From: UBA8337 sp965221415
GTDB lineage: Bacteria > Pseudomonadota > Alphaproteobacteria > RS24
NCBI GenBank assembly: GCA_965221415.1
Contig: OZ244887.1
Span: forward strand, 310,001-374,000
Direction: 5' to 3'
DNA: 64,000 nt
This document shows positions 40,746 through 49,838 of the stretch, piece by piece. Both the position numbers and the translations under genes were made by a program. The number at the start of each line of letters is the position of its first letter. Position 1 is the first letter of the stretch. The notes beneath the pieces were generated by a model. That model had not been told where the DNA came from. It saw only the letters and a program-made list of their open reading frames with translations, and did not search any database.

Positions 40746-42563
40746 GTGTCGAGAAATGATGCCGCCGAAGCGGTCAGCCAAATGGAAGAAGAGGCCAAGC
40801 GTCGCCCAAGAGCGCGCTCCGTGCGGCCTTTGCGCGCCCTTTTCCCATTTATCGCTAAATACCCATCCCGCATACTAGCCGCCTTTCTGGCTCTGCTTGT
40901 CGCCACCGCCGCCACGCTCACCATGCCCGTGGCTGTCCGCTTTATGATAGATAATGGTTTTTCCAATGCCGATGTCGGCTCTATCAATAGATATTTTCTT
41001 GCCCTTTTGGTGGTGGCCATCGTGCTGGGCTTGGCGAGCGCAACACGATTTTACTTTGTCACATGGATTGGCGAGCGCGTCACATCGGATTTGCGCAATG
41101 CTGTTTATGCGCATCTCACCACGCTCAGTCCCGCCTTTTTCGAAGTCACCCGCACCGGCGAAGTGCTATCACGGCTGACCGCCGACACCACTTTGATTAA
41201 GACCGTGGTCGGGTCATCGGCCTCTATCGCTTTGCGCAATGCGTTTATGTTTGTCGGCTCGGCCATCATGTTGGTCTATACGAGCGTGTCGCTGGCGGGA
41301 CTGGCCGCGCTTACATTGCCCGCGGTGATTGTACCCGTCATTGCTTTTGGCCGATTGGTGCGCCGACTGGCACGCGTCAGCCAAGACCGTATCGCCGATA
41401 CAGCCAGCCACGCCGCCGAGACAATCAGCGCGATGCAAACAGTGCAAAGCTTCACCCATGAAACGCAAGACCGCAGCATTTTTTCCAAAGCGGTCGAAAG
41501 TTCTTTCGCCGCCGCCAAGCTGCGTATTTTGGCGCGCGCAGGCATGACGGCGATTGCCATTGTGCTGATTTTTTCGGGCGTTGTTGGTATTTTATGGCTT
41601 GGGGCGCAAAACGTGCTCGATGGCTCGATGAGTGCTGGCACGTTGGGTCAGTTTATTCTTTATGCGGTGCTGTGCGCGACTTCTATCGGGGCACTGTCCG
41701 AGGTTTGGGGCGAGGTGCAACTGGCTGCAGGGGCGACCGAACGGCTCATTGAAATTCTCGAAGTCGAACCAAAGATTAAAGCCCCCGCGCATCCGCAATC
41801 ATTGCCGCAGCCTGCCAGTGGCCATATCCGCTTTGACAATATCACGTTCCAATATCCCACGCGCCCTGATATTTCTGCGCTATCGGGTTTCTCGCTAGAC
41901 GTAACACCGGGCGAAACAGTGGCATTGGTGGGCGCATCGGGGGCGGGTAAAAGCACGGTTTTTCAACTGTTGTCGCGGTTTTACGACCCGCAGCAGGGGG
42001 TCATATCTATCGATGATGTGGCCTTGCCAGATATGGCACCCGAAACGGTGCGCAGCGTGCTTTCTGTTGTGCCGCAAGAGACAGTGATATTCGCCAAGAC
42101 GGTTATGGATAATATCCGCTATGGACGTGCCGATGCGGATGCTGAGGAAGTCATACAAGCGGCCAAAGCCGCGCAAGCCGATGAGTTTATTACCCGCTTA
42201 CCCAACGGCTATGACACGCATTTGGGTGAGCGTGGCGTGACGTTATCGGGTGGGCAGCGTCAACGTATCGCGATTGCGCGTGCTTTATTGCGCAACGCGC
42301 CTGTGTTGTTGCTCGACGAAGCCACCAGTGCTTTGGATGCCGAAAGCGAGACTTTGGTGCAAAAAGCGCTGATTCATCTGATGGAGGGGCGCACCACTTT
42401 GGTGATTGCGCATCGTTTGGCGACTGTGTTGCAGGCGGATAGAATTATTGTGATGGAAAATGGCCGTGTGACCGCCATGGGCAAACATAGCGAATTGCTC
42501 GCACAGGGCGGGTTATATAGCCGATTGGCGCAATTGCAATTCGGTCAGCAAGCGGCTGAGTAA
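40746..42563 (+). CDS. ABC transporter, fused permease and ATPase (MsbA-type exporter)
   Basis: The 605-residue half-transporter has six hydrophobic helices in the first 320 residues and an ATPase domain. Walker A is G-A-S-G-A-G-K-S-T near residue 397, the signature L-S-G-G-Q-R-Q-R near 500, Walker B V-L-L-L-D-E near 520 and the H-loop I-A-H-R near 553. It would work as a homodimer exporting lipids, drugs or peptides; the substrate is not evident. The GTG start gives a charged leader before the first helix. It converges on suhB with a 4-nt gap. Confidence 0.92.
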   Translation: MSRNDAAEAVSQMEEEAKRRPRARSVRPLRALFPFIAKYPSRILAAFLALLVATAATLTMPVAVRFMIDNGFSNADVGSINRYFLALLVVAIVLGLASATRFYFVTWIGERVTSDLRNAVYAHLTTLSPAFFEVTRTGEVLSRLTADTTLIKTVVGSSASIALRNAFMFVGSAIMLVYTSVSLAGLAALTLPAVIVPVIAFGRLVRRLARVSQDRIADTASHAAETISAMQTVQSFTHETQDRSIFSKAVESSFAAAKLRILARAGMTAIAIVLIFSGVVGILWLGAQNVLDGSMSAGTLGQFILYAVLCATSIGALSEVWGEVQLAAGATERLIEILEVEPKIKAPAHPQSLPQPASGHIRFDNITFQYPTRPDISALSGFSLDVTPGETVALVGASGAGKSTVFQLLSRFYDPQQGVISIDDVALPDMAPETVRSVLSVVPQETVIFAKTVMDNIRYGRADADAEEVIQAAKAAQADEFITRLPNGYDTHLGERGVTLSGGQRQRIAIARALLRNAPVLLLDEATSALDAESETLVQKALIHLMEGRTTLVIAHRLATVLQADRIIVMENGRVTAMGKHSELLAQGGLYSRLAQLQFGQQAAE

Positions 42564-42567
42564 GCCG

Positions 42568-43353
42568 CTAATCTAGGCTCTTGAGAAGCGCTTCGTGGAT
42601 GGCTTCATTGCCCGTGACGATAATGCCTGTGTCCATGCACTTATTACGATTTTTATTATCTGACACAAGACCACCTGCTTCGCGGAGCAGCACAATGCCC
42701 GCCGCCATATCCCAAGGCTGGAGGTTAATCTCAATATAGCCATCCAGACGACCAGCAGCGACATAAGCAAGGTCAAGCGCCGCCGCGCCCATGGTACGAA
42801 TACCGCCGACCTCACGGACAAGCGTGTCGGCAGAAAAAGGCGCTTCGATACGCCCCGCCCGTGTGTCGTGCAAAAGCATGCCGCTTGAAATAACCGCCTC
42901 GTCCAGTCGCTTACGACCCGCGACCCGCAAACGACCCCCCGGCCCGTAAGCCCCCTGACCCCGTTCGCCATAAAACATTTCGTCGGTAATCGGATTATAA
43001 ATAATCCCCGACACCAACACGCCATCGCGCTCCAGAGCTATCGAAATCGCAAAATGCGGGATGCCATGCATAAAGTTTATGGTGCCATCCAACGGGTCAA
43101 TAATCCACCGATGGGTTTTGTCAGAGCCTTCGACAACACCTTTTTCTTCCAATAAAAATCCATAGCCCGGACGCGCTTCGGAAAGTTCCTCAAAAAGAAT
43201 CTCCTCGGCGCGCATATCCGCACTGGTGACAAAATCACCCGTCCCTTTTTGCGACACTTGCAGATTTTCAATCTCGCCAAAATCACGACGCAGCTTACGA
43301 CCCGCCTTTTCGACCGCGCCGCGCATGATATTCATAATGGCTGACTGTGCCAT
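42568..43353 (-). CDS. suhB: inositol-1-monophosphatase family protein (SuhB-like)
   Basis: The 261-residue phosphatase has the metal-site motifs of the family: E-E-K near residue 70, D-P-L-D-G-T-I-N-F near residue 86 and W-D-M-A-A-G near residue 213. It dephosphorylates inositol-1-phosphate or related sugar phosphates; SuhB in E. coli also helps rRNA antitermination. The ATG overlaps the efp stop by one base (TAATG), so it is the last gene of the fabI-aroC-thiE-efp-suhB series. Confidence 0.9.
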   Translation of the reverse strand: MAQSAIMNIMRGAVEKAGRKLRRDFGEIENLQVSQKGTGDFVTSADMRAEEILFEELSEARPGYGFLLEEKGVVEGSDKTHRWIIDPLDGTINFMHGIPHFAISIALERDGVLVSGIIYNPITDEMFYGERGQGAYGPGGRLRVAGRKRLDEAVISSGMLLHDTRAGRIEAPFSADTLVREVGGIRTMGAAALDLAYVAAGRLDGYIEINLQPWDMAAGIVLLREAGGLVSDNKNRNKCMDTGIIVTGNEAIHEALLKSLD

Positions 43354-43916
43354 TAGTCGGCTCGTTTCAAATAAATAACTTCATTCGTGTCGACGATGAT
43401 TTTATCGCCAGTTTCGATAAAGGGCGGCACCATAACCCGCACGCCATTATCGCACACAGCCGGCTTGTTCGATGAAGTCGCCGTTTGGCCTTTGACCACA
43501 GGCTCGGTCTCGCTGATTTCCAAGGTGACTTGGTCGGGCAGGCGAATACCAATGGCTTTACCCTCATGGCTTTCGACAACAACCATCATGCCATCTTGCA
43601 AAAACGCGCTGCGCTCGCCGACCAACTCGGATTGCAACTCGACTTGCTCATAACTTTCCGTGTCCATAAACGTCAACATGCCATCGGCTTCGTATAGAAA
43701 TTGATAATCGGTCTGCTCAAGGCGCACGCGCTCTACCTTATCGGCAGAACGAAAACGCTCATTGAGCTTCGACCCGTTGACGAGGTTTTTCAATTCAACT
43801 TGTGAAAATGCGCCACCCTTGCCGGGCTTTACATGCTGTAGCTTCACCGCCACCCAAAGAGCATCATTGTGCTTGATGACATTGCCGGGACGAATTTCAT
43901 TGCCGTTAATTTTCAT
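43353..43916 (-). CDS. efp: elongation factor P
   Basis: The 187-residue protein has the three beta-barrel domains of EF-P. The modification-loop lysine is in P-G-K-G-G-A-F near residue 34, and the C-terminal signature is G-D-K-I-I-V-D-T near residue 170. EF-P relieves stalling at polyproline stretches. No epmA or epmB is in the window. It overlaps suhB by one base, and a possible separate promoter lies in the gap after thiE. Confidence 0.95.
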   Translation of the reverse strand: MKINGNEIRPGNVIKHNDALWVAVKLQHVKPGKGGAFSQVELKNLVNGSKLNERFRSADKVERVRLEQTDYQFLYEADGMLTFMDTESYEQVELQSELVGERSAFLQDGMMVVVESHEGKAIGIRLPDQVTLEISETEPVVKGQTATSSNKPAVCDNGVRVMVPPFIETGDKIIVDTNEVIYLKRAD

Positions 43917-43946
43917 GGGACTATACCTTCAGCTAAACGTTGAGGT

Positions 43947-43974
43947 CTGATAGCATTGCAACGCCGCGCCGCAA
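43947..43974 (-). promoter_or_regulatory. possible internal promoter before efp
   Basis: On the minus strand TTGCGG (43974 to 43969) and TGC-TATCAG (-10 at 43952 to 43947) are 16 nt apart in the only sizeable gap (64 nt) of the operon. It could give efp-suhB extra transcription. Confidence 0.3.
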
Positions 43975-43980
43975 AGTTTT

Positions 43981-44655
43981 TTATGCATCCGACAGATGCG
44001 AAAACAAATCGTCAAACAGTGCATTAAAAGCAGCGACCGCTTCGGCAGGGCTGTTTTTATGCCCCCATATGCTCGCCGAGGCGGCGATAAAATCAGCCCC
44101 CGCAATCGCCAGTGCCGCCGCATTCTCTGGCGTTATCCCGCCAATGGCCACGCATGGCGGCTCCATAAGCTCTTGCCACCAACTCAGCAAATCAGCGGTG
44201 GCTGTGGTTTTCGCCTGCTTGGTGGTGGTGTCGTAAAAAGCACCAAAAGCCACATAATCAGCGCCTGCTTCGCTCGCCACCATCGATAAATGTTTCGAGT
44301 TATGACACGTTACACCAATAATTTTATCATCGCCCATAATCTCGCGCGCTTGTTCATAAGCCATATCATCTTGACCAATATGCACACCATCACACCCTAG
44401 CTTTGCCGCCTGCTGCGGGTCATCATTCAGAATAAAAGCCACGTCATATTTATGCGCAATCGGCATCAATGTTTTAACCGCTTGCGCCAGCGTGTCCCCA
44501 TCATGGGGCTTAAGGCGCAGCTGCACACTGGCGACATCACCCGCCGCGAGAGCCGCATCAAGCTGTGGCGCGAAACTGTCTAGCGCGATTATCGGCGGGG
44601 TGATGAGATAAAGCCGTGTCCGTGGCCGCACGCTAGGGGCTGTATCCTTAGCCAC
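43981..44655 (-). CDS. thiE: thiamine-phosphate synthase-like protein
   Basis: The 224-residue TIM-barrel protein has Q-L-R-L-K near residue 47, L-N-D-D-P near residue 76, H-I-G-Q-D-D near residue 92, G-V-T-C-H-N near residue 113, and A-I-G-G-I-T near residue 170. These follow ThiE, which joins the pyrimidine and thiazole parts of thiamine. The start is GTG with a weak ribosome site, 8 nt after aroC. No TPP riboswitch precedes it, and no other thi gene is nearby, so it may be expressed only as part of this operon. Confidence 0.82.
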   Translation of the reverse strand: MAKDTAPSVRPRTRLYLITPPIIALDSFAPQLDAALAAGDVASVQLRLKPHDGDTLAQAVKTLMPIAHKYDVAFILNDDPQQAAKLGCDGVHIGQDDMAYEQAREIMGDDKIIGVTCHNSKHLSMVASEAGADYVAFGAFYDTTTKQAKTTATADLLSWWQELMEPPCVAIGGITPENAAALAIAGADFIAASASIWGHKNSPAEAVAAFNALFDDLFSHLSDA

Positions 44656-44663
44656 TGTGGCCG

Positions 44664-45743
44664 CTACTTGCCGTTACGCTGAGCGATATGGCGCAGTTTA
44701 TGGTCGGCCAGAACACACGCCATCATCGCCTCACCGACAGGCACCGCGCGAATGCCAACGCATGGGTCGTGGCGGCCTGTCGTCGAAATCTCGGTTTCAT
44801 TGCCTTTGGTATCGACGGTTTGGCGCGGGGTTAAAATCGATGACGTTGGTTTCACAGCAAAGCGCACGACAATGTCTTGGCCAGAGGAAATACCGCCTAA
44901 AATGCCGCCCGCATGATTGCTCTCAAAGCCTGCCTTGTTCATTTCATCGCTATTGGTCTCGCCCGACAGCGCGGCGGCAGCAAAGCCCTCGCCAATTTCG
45001 ACGCCTTTAACAGCGTTGATGCTCATCATGGCGGCGGCTAAATCAGCGTCTAGCTTGCCGTAAACTGGCGCGCCCCATCCAGTCGGCACACCGCGTGCGA
45101 CGACTTCGATAATCGCCCCGCAGCTTGAGCCTGCTTTGCGCACACCATCGAGATAGTCCTCCCACATCGCAGCCGCCTTCGCATCGGGACACCAGAAAGG
45201 ATTATTGTCTATTTCATCCCAATCCCAATTATCGCGATTGATTTTGTGCGGGCCGATTTGCACCAGCGCACCGCGCACATCAACGCCGTCTAATATCTGC
45301 CGCGCTATGGCCGAAGCAGCAACCCGCGCCGCCGTTTCGCGTGCCGATGAACGCCCGCCGCCGCGATAATCGCGAATACCGTATTTCTCCATATAGGTGA
45401 AGTCGGCGTGGCCGGGGCGGTATTTGTCTTTAATATCGCTATAGTCCTTTGGCCGTTGGTCGGTGTTCTCGATAAGCAGTTGAATGGGCGTACCAGTGGT
45501 GACTTGCGCTCCCGTTTCGGGGTCTTCGAACACGCCCGACAAGATTTTCACTTCGTCGGCTTCGCGCCTTTGTGTGGTGAAGCGATTTTGCCCGGGCTTG
45601 CGCTTATCAAGCCAATGCTGGATATCTGCTTCAGTTAGCGGCAGGCGCGATGGCGCACCGTCCACCACGCACCCAAGCGCGACCCCGTGGCTTTCGCCCC
45701 AAGTGGTAACTCTAAATAAATGACCGAAACTATTGTCCGACAT
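44664..45743 (-). CDS. aroC: chorismate synthase
   Basis: The 359-residue enzyme has G-E-S-H-G-V-A-L-G-C-V near residue 17, R-P-G-H-A-D-F near residue 107, G-G-G-R-S-S-A-R-E-T near residue 127 and R-H-D-P-C-V-G-I-R-A near residue 325, all chorismate synthase signatures. It turns EPSP into chorismate with reduced FMN. It lies 14 nt behind fabI and 8 nt before thiE. Confidence 0.96.
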   Translation of the reverse strand: MSDNSFGHLFRVTTWGESHGVALGCVVDGAPSRLPLTEADIQHWLDKRKPGQNRFTTQRREADEVKILSGVFEDPETGAQVTTGTPIQLLIENTDQRPKDYSDIKDKYRPGHADFTYMEKYGIRDYRGGGRSSARETAARVAASAIARQILDGVDVRGALVQIGPHKINRDNWDWDEIDNNPFWCPDAKAAAMWEDYLDGVRKAGSSCGAIIEVVARGVPTGWGAPVYGKLDADLAAAMMSINAVKGVEIGEGFAAAALSGETNSDEMNKAGFESNHAGGILGGISSGQDIVVRFAVKPTSSILTPRQTVDTKGNETEISTTGRHDPCVGIRAVPVGEAMMACVLADHKLRHIAQRNGK

Positions 45744-45757
45744 GTTTATTGTCCTGT

Positions 45758-46570
45758 TTAGCTGTCTTTTTCGTCAGCTCTGAGAGCGTCGAATGAGGCC
45801 ATGCCCGTTGTGTTATAGCCATTATCGACGTAGTGAATTTCCCCCGACACGCCCTCGGCCATGTCGGATAGTAAATATACGGCGGAACGACCCACTTGCT
45901 CTTGCGTTACATTGCGACGCATCGGCGCGTTGGCTTCGTTCCATTTGAGCATTTCGCGGAAATCGCCAATGCCCGCCGCCGCCAATGTCCGAATAGGCCC
46001 TGCCGAAATCGAGTTTACCCGAATGCCTCTTGGCCCCAAATCTGACGCCAGATAGCGCACCGAGGCCTCAAGTGCGGCCTTGGCAACGCCCATGACATTA
46101 TAGTGCGGGATAACTTTCGCTGCCCCATAATAAGACAAGGTCAGCATCGAGCCGCCTTCTTGCATCAATTTTTCTGCCCGACAAGCAACCGCTGTAAAGC
46201 TATAGCAGCTAATGTTCAGCGCTTTATCGAAAGCTTCCGATGAGGTATCGACATAACGCCCCATAAGCTCTTCTTTGCCCGCAAAAGCGATGGCGTGGAC
46301 GACAAAATCCAATTCGCCCCATGTGTCTTTTAATTTGGCAAAGAGCGCGTCCATGCTGGCGACATCTGTGACATCGCAGGGTTCGACAAAATCTGAGCCA
46401 ACGCTTTCGGCCAAAGGCTGCACACGGCGCAGGAGCGCTTCACCCTGATAGGTAAAGGCCAATTCCGCGCCTGCATCGGCGCACGCTTGCGCGATTCCCC
46501 AAGCGATAGAGTTTTTATTAGCAACCCCCATAATCAGGCCGCGTTTTCCTTGCATAATCTTCTGGCTCAT
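45758..46570 (-). CDS. fabI: enoyl-[acyl-carrier-protein] reductase (NADH)
   Basis: The 270-residue SDR has G-V-A-N-K-N-S-I-A-W-G near residue 17 and the FabI active-site pattern L-S-Y-Y-G-A-A-K-V-I-P-H-Y-N-V-M-G-V-A-K (Tyr-x6-Lys) near residue 150. It catalyses the last step of fatty-acid elongation and is the target of triclosan. It opens the leftward operon. A perfect TTAAGT dyad lies 16-32 nt upstream of the start. Confidence 0.95.
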   Translation of the reverse strand: MSQKIMQGKRGLIMGVANKNSIAWGIAQACADAGAELAFTYQGEALLRRVQPLAESVGSDFVEPCDVTDVASMDALFAKLKDTWGELDFVVHAIAFAGKEELMGRYVDTSSEAFDKALNISCYSFTAVACRAEKLMQEGGSMLTLSYYGAAKVIPHYNVMGVAKAALEASVRYLASDLGPRGIRVNSISAGPIRTLAAAGIGDFREMLKWNEANAPMRRNVTQEQVGRSAVYLLSDMAEGVSGEIHYVDNGYNTTGMASFDALRADEKDS

Positions 46571-46585
46571 ATTGTTCTCGTTTAT

Positions 46586-46602
46586 TTAAGTTAATGACTT
46601 AA
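46586..46602. promoter_or_regulatory. palindrome TTAAGT-N5-ACTTAA upstream of fabI
   Basis: Two perfect 6-bp half sites (46586-46591 and 46597-46602) flank a 5-nt spacer, giving a 17-bp operator-like dyad between fabI and pdxH. Its position fits a repressor site over the fabI promoter. No regulator gene is in view, and AT-rich spacers give such dyads by chance. Confidence 0.35.
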
Positions 46603-46677
46603 TGGTATAAACTGACCTGCCCAAAAAGCATAGGGCACGGGATAAATTATTATTGGTTCATTATCCTACCATGCGCC

Positions 46678-46683
46678 TATAAT
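46678..46683 (+). promoter_or_regulatory. -10 element of the pdxH promoter
   Basis: A consensus TATAAT lies 30 nt before the pdxH ATG. The best -35, TTGGTT at 46653-46658, is 19 nt away, which is long, so the promoter is likely weak or activated. Confidence 0.4.
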
Positions 46684-46713
46684 AGGCAGGAAGCATCAAC
46701 AAAGGAACGCCTG

Positions 46714-47328
46714 ATGACCCTTTTTACGGATTCAACCGACGCGCTGGTTGCAGACCCCATCGCGGTTTTTGACGATTGGTTGCAGGAAGCCGCAAAAAGC
46801 GAGCCGAATGACCCCAATGCGGCGGCTCTCGCAAGCGTGTCGGCGGATGGCATGCCAAATGTCCGCATGGTGCTGCTTAAAGGCCATGATGCAGACGGTT
46901 TCGTGTTCTACACAAATCTAGAAAGCTGCAAGGGCAGCGAGTTGGCCGATAACGGCAAGGCTGCTCTGTGCTTTCATTGGAAGAGCCTGCGCCGCCAAGT
47001 GCGGGTGCAAGGCTTGGTGCGTCCCGTATCGGAAGCGGACGCAGATGCTTATTTTAAGTCCCGAAGCCGCCAGTCGCGCATCGGTGCATGGGCGTCGCAG
47101 CAATCGCGCCCTCTGGCCAATCGCGCCGCGTTGGAGGCCGCTTACGCCGAAATGGACGCGAAATTCCAAGGCGATGATATTCCCCGCCCGCCGCATTGGT
47201 CGGGTCAGTGCATCCTGCCGTTGCGTATCGAGTTTTGGCAGGATGGCGAACACCGTCTGCATAATCGCTTGGCAGTCACGCGTGCAGACCCGCAAGCGCC
47301 ATGGCAAGCCGAGCGTCTCTACCCGTAA
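46714..47328 (+). CDS. pdxH: pyridoxamine 5'-phosphate oxidase
   Basis: The 204-residue FMN enzyme makes pyridoxal phosphate. It has V-R-M-V-L-L-K-G near residue 52, F-H-W-K-S-L-R-R-Q-V near residue 88, and the C-terminal signature R-I-E-F-W-Q-D-G-E-H-R-L-H-N-R near residue 173 with L-Y-P at the end. AAAGGA precedes the ATG. It is divergent from fabI and is followed 35 nt on by the cation-efflux gene. Confidence 0.96.
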   Translation: MTLFTDSTDALVADPIAVFDDWLQEAAKSEPNDPNAAALASVSADGMPNVRMVLLKGHDADGFVFYTNLESCKGSELADNGKAALCFHWKSLRRQVRVQGLVRPVSEADADAYFKSRSRQSRIGAWASQQSRPLANRAALEAAYAEMDAKFQGDDIPRPPHWSGQCILPLRIEFWQDGEHRLHNRLAVTRADPQAPWQAERLYP

Positions 47329-47363
47329 TGGTTTTTTGCCGCCGCTTATGGTAGACATAGTCT

Positions 47364-48287
47364 ATGGCACATCATCACCACGACCATATCGGCCTTGAGC
47401 CCGGCAAGCGCGTACAGGGAACGGCGCTCCTCGCCATTCTTGTCGCAATGCTGTTGATTATTATGAAAGCCTTTGCGTGGGACAAGACAGGCTCGGTCTC
47501 GTTGCTCGGCTCGTTTCTCGATTCGATTATGGATTTATCGCTATCGGTGATGAGCTTCTTTGCCATTCGCCATGCGCAAACCCCCGCCGATAAAGAACAC
47601 CGCTTCGGCCATGGCAAGGCCGAAGCTCTGGCCGCCTTAGTGCAAGGCGCGATGCTCTCTTTGGCGGCGGCTTTTCTGGTCTATGAAGCGGTTGAATCTT
47701 TTCGTGAACCCAAACCCATCCGCGAAAGCACGATTGGCATCATCGTTATCGTCATTTCTATTGTGCTGACTTTTGGATTGGTGATGGTGCAGCGTCGGGT
47801 TGCGCGCACAACCCAGTCGGTTGCTATCCACGCAGATAGCGCACATTATATGGGCGATTTATATATCAATCTGGCGGTTATCGGCGCGCTCGTGCTATCT
47901 GGCCCGTTTGGATTTGTCTATGCTGACCCTGTGCTTGGCGTTTTTGTCGCGGGGTTGTTGGCGCGGAGCGCGTGGCAGATTTTCTTCGCCGCCGCCGACC
48001 AGTTGATGGATCGCGAATTGGACGATGATGTGCGCGCGCAAATTAAAGAGATTATTCTGTCGCATCCGCAAGTGCGTGGGCTGCATGATTTACGGACGCG
48101 TCGTGCGGGTCTGTCGCGTTTTATCCAGTGCCATGTTGAGCTAGATGGCGACATGACGCTGACCATGGCGCATAAAATCTCCGACGCGGTGGAAGCCTTG
48201 GTGATGACCAAATTCCCCGGCTCTGAGGTGCTTATTCACCAAGACCCAGAAGGCCACGAAGAACTAACCGACTTACAACAAAGTTAA
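47364..48287 (+). CDS. cation diffusion facilitator (FieF/YiiP-like)
   Basis: The 307-residue protein has about six hydrophobic helices, with the transport-site aspartates in D-S-I-M-D near residue 50 and H-A-D-S-A-H-Y near residue 152, plus H-R-F-G-H-G-K-A-E-A near residue 77. A soluble C-terminal metal-binding domain contains H-V-E-L-D-G-D. The family exports Zn, Fe or Cd in exchange for protons. The first ten residues hold five histidines (M-A-H-H-H-H-D-H), a possible extra metal-sensing patch. Convergent with the amidase gene, with a 2-nt gap. Confidence 0.92.
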   Translation: MAHHHHDHIGLEPGKRVQGTALLAILVAMLLIIMKAFAWDKTGSVSLLGSFLDSIMDLSLSVMSFFAIRHAQTPADKEHRFGHGKAEALAALVQGAMLSLAAAFLVYEAVESFREPKPIRESTIGIIVIVISIVLTFGLVMVQRRVARTTQSVAIHADSAHYMGDLYINLAVIGALVLSGPFGFVYADPVLGVFVAGLLARSAWQIFFAAADQLMDRELDDDVRAQIKEIILSHPQVRGLHDLRTRRAGLSRFIQCHVELDGDMTLTMAHKISDAVEALVMTKFPGSEVLIHQDPEGHEELTDLQQS

Positions 48288-48289
48288 TT

Positions 48290-49744
48290 TCACGCAAAGT
48301 CTGCGGGTGCTTCGAAGCCATATCCCGCGCGCTCTAATAATCGCGCCACGCCAATCGGTGTTTTATCTTCATAGGCCGGCCCGACAATTTGCATGCCCAT
48401 CGGCAGACCTGATCTATGTTTCGGCAAAGGCACACTGGTGGCAGGCAAATTGCACGTCGTGGCAACCCCCGGCCAGACAATGTTTTCCATGTAAGCCCGT
48501 TGCGCACCGTTCACTGTAAAGCTGCGCGATGCGACATCGCCCTCTTGCGTATGCACCATCGCAGGGCTTGGCGTAACAGGACACAGCACCACATCGACTT
48601 GCTGAAAGAAACTCTGCCATTTGGCGGCCAATTGCGCCCGATGCTCGTTCCAGTCCAACCAGTCTTTGTGCATCAGACAGATGCCGCGCGCTTGTAATAC
48701 AGCAAGCGTTTTATCGTCGGCATCGGCACTGTCGGCAATCGATTGCATGCGTTGATGCACCTCGTCAGGATACCCTTGCCCGATAATCGGGTTGAGCAGC
48801 ATCATATAGACTTCCGTATTCCACGCTAAGTCGAAATCGGGCTTGAGCGTTTTCACCTCAGCCCCCATGGCTTCCAACGCTTTGCCCGCCGCTTCAATCG
48901 CCGCTGCCATCTCACTGTCGACAGGGCAATAAGCATCATCCGCCCATATGCCAACGCGCAAGCCCGCCGCTTCGCTAAAGCGTGGACCTTGCAAGTTAAG
49001 CTGAAAAGCTTGCGCCACCGTGCCTTGCAAGCCCGTGGTCACATCAAGCATGGCTTCCAAATCATCAACGGTTTTAGCCAATGGTCCTGCAACCGACATA
49101 TCGCTTGGCGCTAAAGTGCCGTGCAAAGGCGGCACATGGCCAGCCATCGACACGATGCCATATGTCGGCTTATGCCCGAACAGGCCGCAATAATGCGCTG
49201 GCACACGAATGGAACCGCCAATATCGCTGCCATATTCCATGGCCGTCATGCCTGCGGCGAGTGCTGCGACCGCCCCGCCAGATGAACCGCCTGGCGTATG
49301 GTCGAGATTATATGGATTATTGGTCGTGCCATGCACCTCGTTAAAGCTTTGCCAATCGCCACAAAAAAGCGGGGTGTTGGTTTTGCCCAAAATAATCGCC
49401 CCAGCAGCGCTTAACTTCTCAACGACGACGGAATCTTGCATCGATATGGTGTTGGCAAATTGCGGCGCACCGACATCGCAGGTAATCCCCTCGACCTCGA
49501 ACGCGTCTTTGATGGTCATCGGCACGCCGTGCAGCGCGCCGAGTGTCTCGCCATTGGCCTGTTGCGCATCGGCTTTTTGTGCGTCTTCCAAGGCAGCATC
49601 AAAGCGGTCTGCGACCACAGCATTGAGGGTCGGGTTATGTTGTTTGATACGCGAGATGAAATATTCCACGGCTTCTGTCGCAGAAACCTCGCCATTTTTG
49701 ATTTGCGCCGCTAAATCGAGCGCTGAAAGCGTGTGTAAGCTCAT
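48290..49744 (-). CDS. amidase (amidase-signature family)
   Basis: The 484-residue enzyme carries the full Ser-cisSer-Lys site: lysine in M-T-I-K-D-A near residue 78, the cis-serine in G-G-S-S-G-G-A near residue 154 and the nucleophile in G-S-D-I-G-G-S-I-R near residue 175. It is a generic carboxamide hydrolase; neighbours do not point to GatA (no gatB/gatC). The ATG has a GGAG-type site. It faces the acyl-CoA synthetase gene across a 94-nt spacer. Confidence 0.9.
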   Translation of the reverse strand: MSLHTLSALDLAAQIKNGEVSATEAVEYFISRIKQHNPTLNAVVADRFDAALEDAQKADAQQANGETLGALHGVPMTIKDAFEVEGITCDVGAPQFANTISMQDSVVVEKLSAAGAIILGKTNTPLFCGDWQSFNEVHGTTNNPYNLDHTPGGSSGGAVAALAAGMTAMEYGSDIGGSIRVPAHYCGLFGHKPTYGIVSMAGHVPPLHGTLAPSDMSVAGPLAKTVDDLEAMLDVTTGLQGTVAQAFQLNLQGPRFSEAAGLRVGIWADDAYCPVDSEMAAAIEAAGKALEAMGAEVKTLKPDFDLAWNTEVYMMLLNPIIGQGYPDEVHQRMQSIADSADADDKTLAVLQARGICLMHKDWLDWNEHRAQLAAKWQSFFQQVDVVLCPVTPSPAMVHTQEGDVASRSFTVNGAQRAYMENIVWPGVATTCNLPATSVPLPKHRSGLPMGMQIVGPAYEDKTPIGVARLLERAGYGFEAPADFA

Positions 49745-49810
49745 TTTTTTCTCCCTTACCCTATAGACATCGCTGTGTCATTTGGGCAATCTATCGACCA
49801 GATAAATATA

Positions 49811-49823
49811 GTCCTAAAAGGAC
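49811..49823. promoter_or_regulatory. 13-bp palindrome just before the ribosome site of the acyl-CoA synthetase gene
   Basis: GTCCT-AAA-AGGAC is a perfect inverted repeat that ends 3 nt before AAGGAGG (49827-49833). It could be an operator, or an RNA hairpin that tunes access to the ribosome site. No regulator gene is adjacent. Confidence 0.4.
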
Positions 49824-49838
49824 GATAAGGAGGAAAAT

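Noticed and set aside
43981..44664. Possible TPP riboswitch for thiE
   Set aside because: Only 8 nt separate aroC and thiE, so there is no leader that could hold one.
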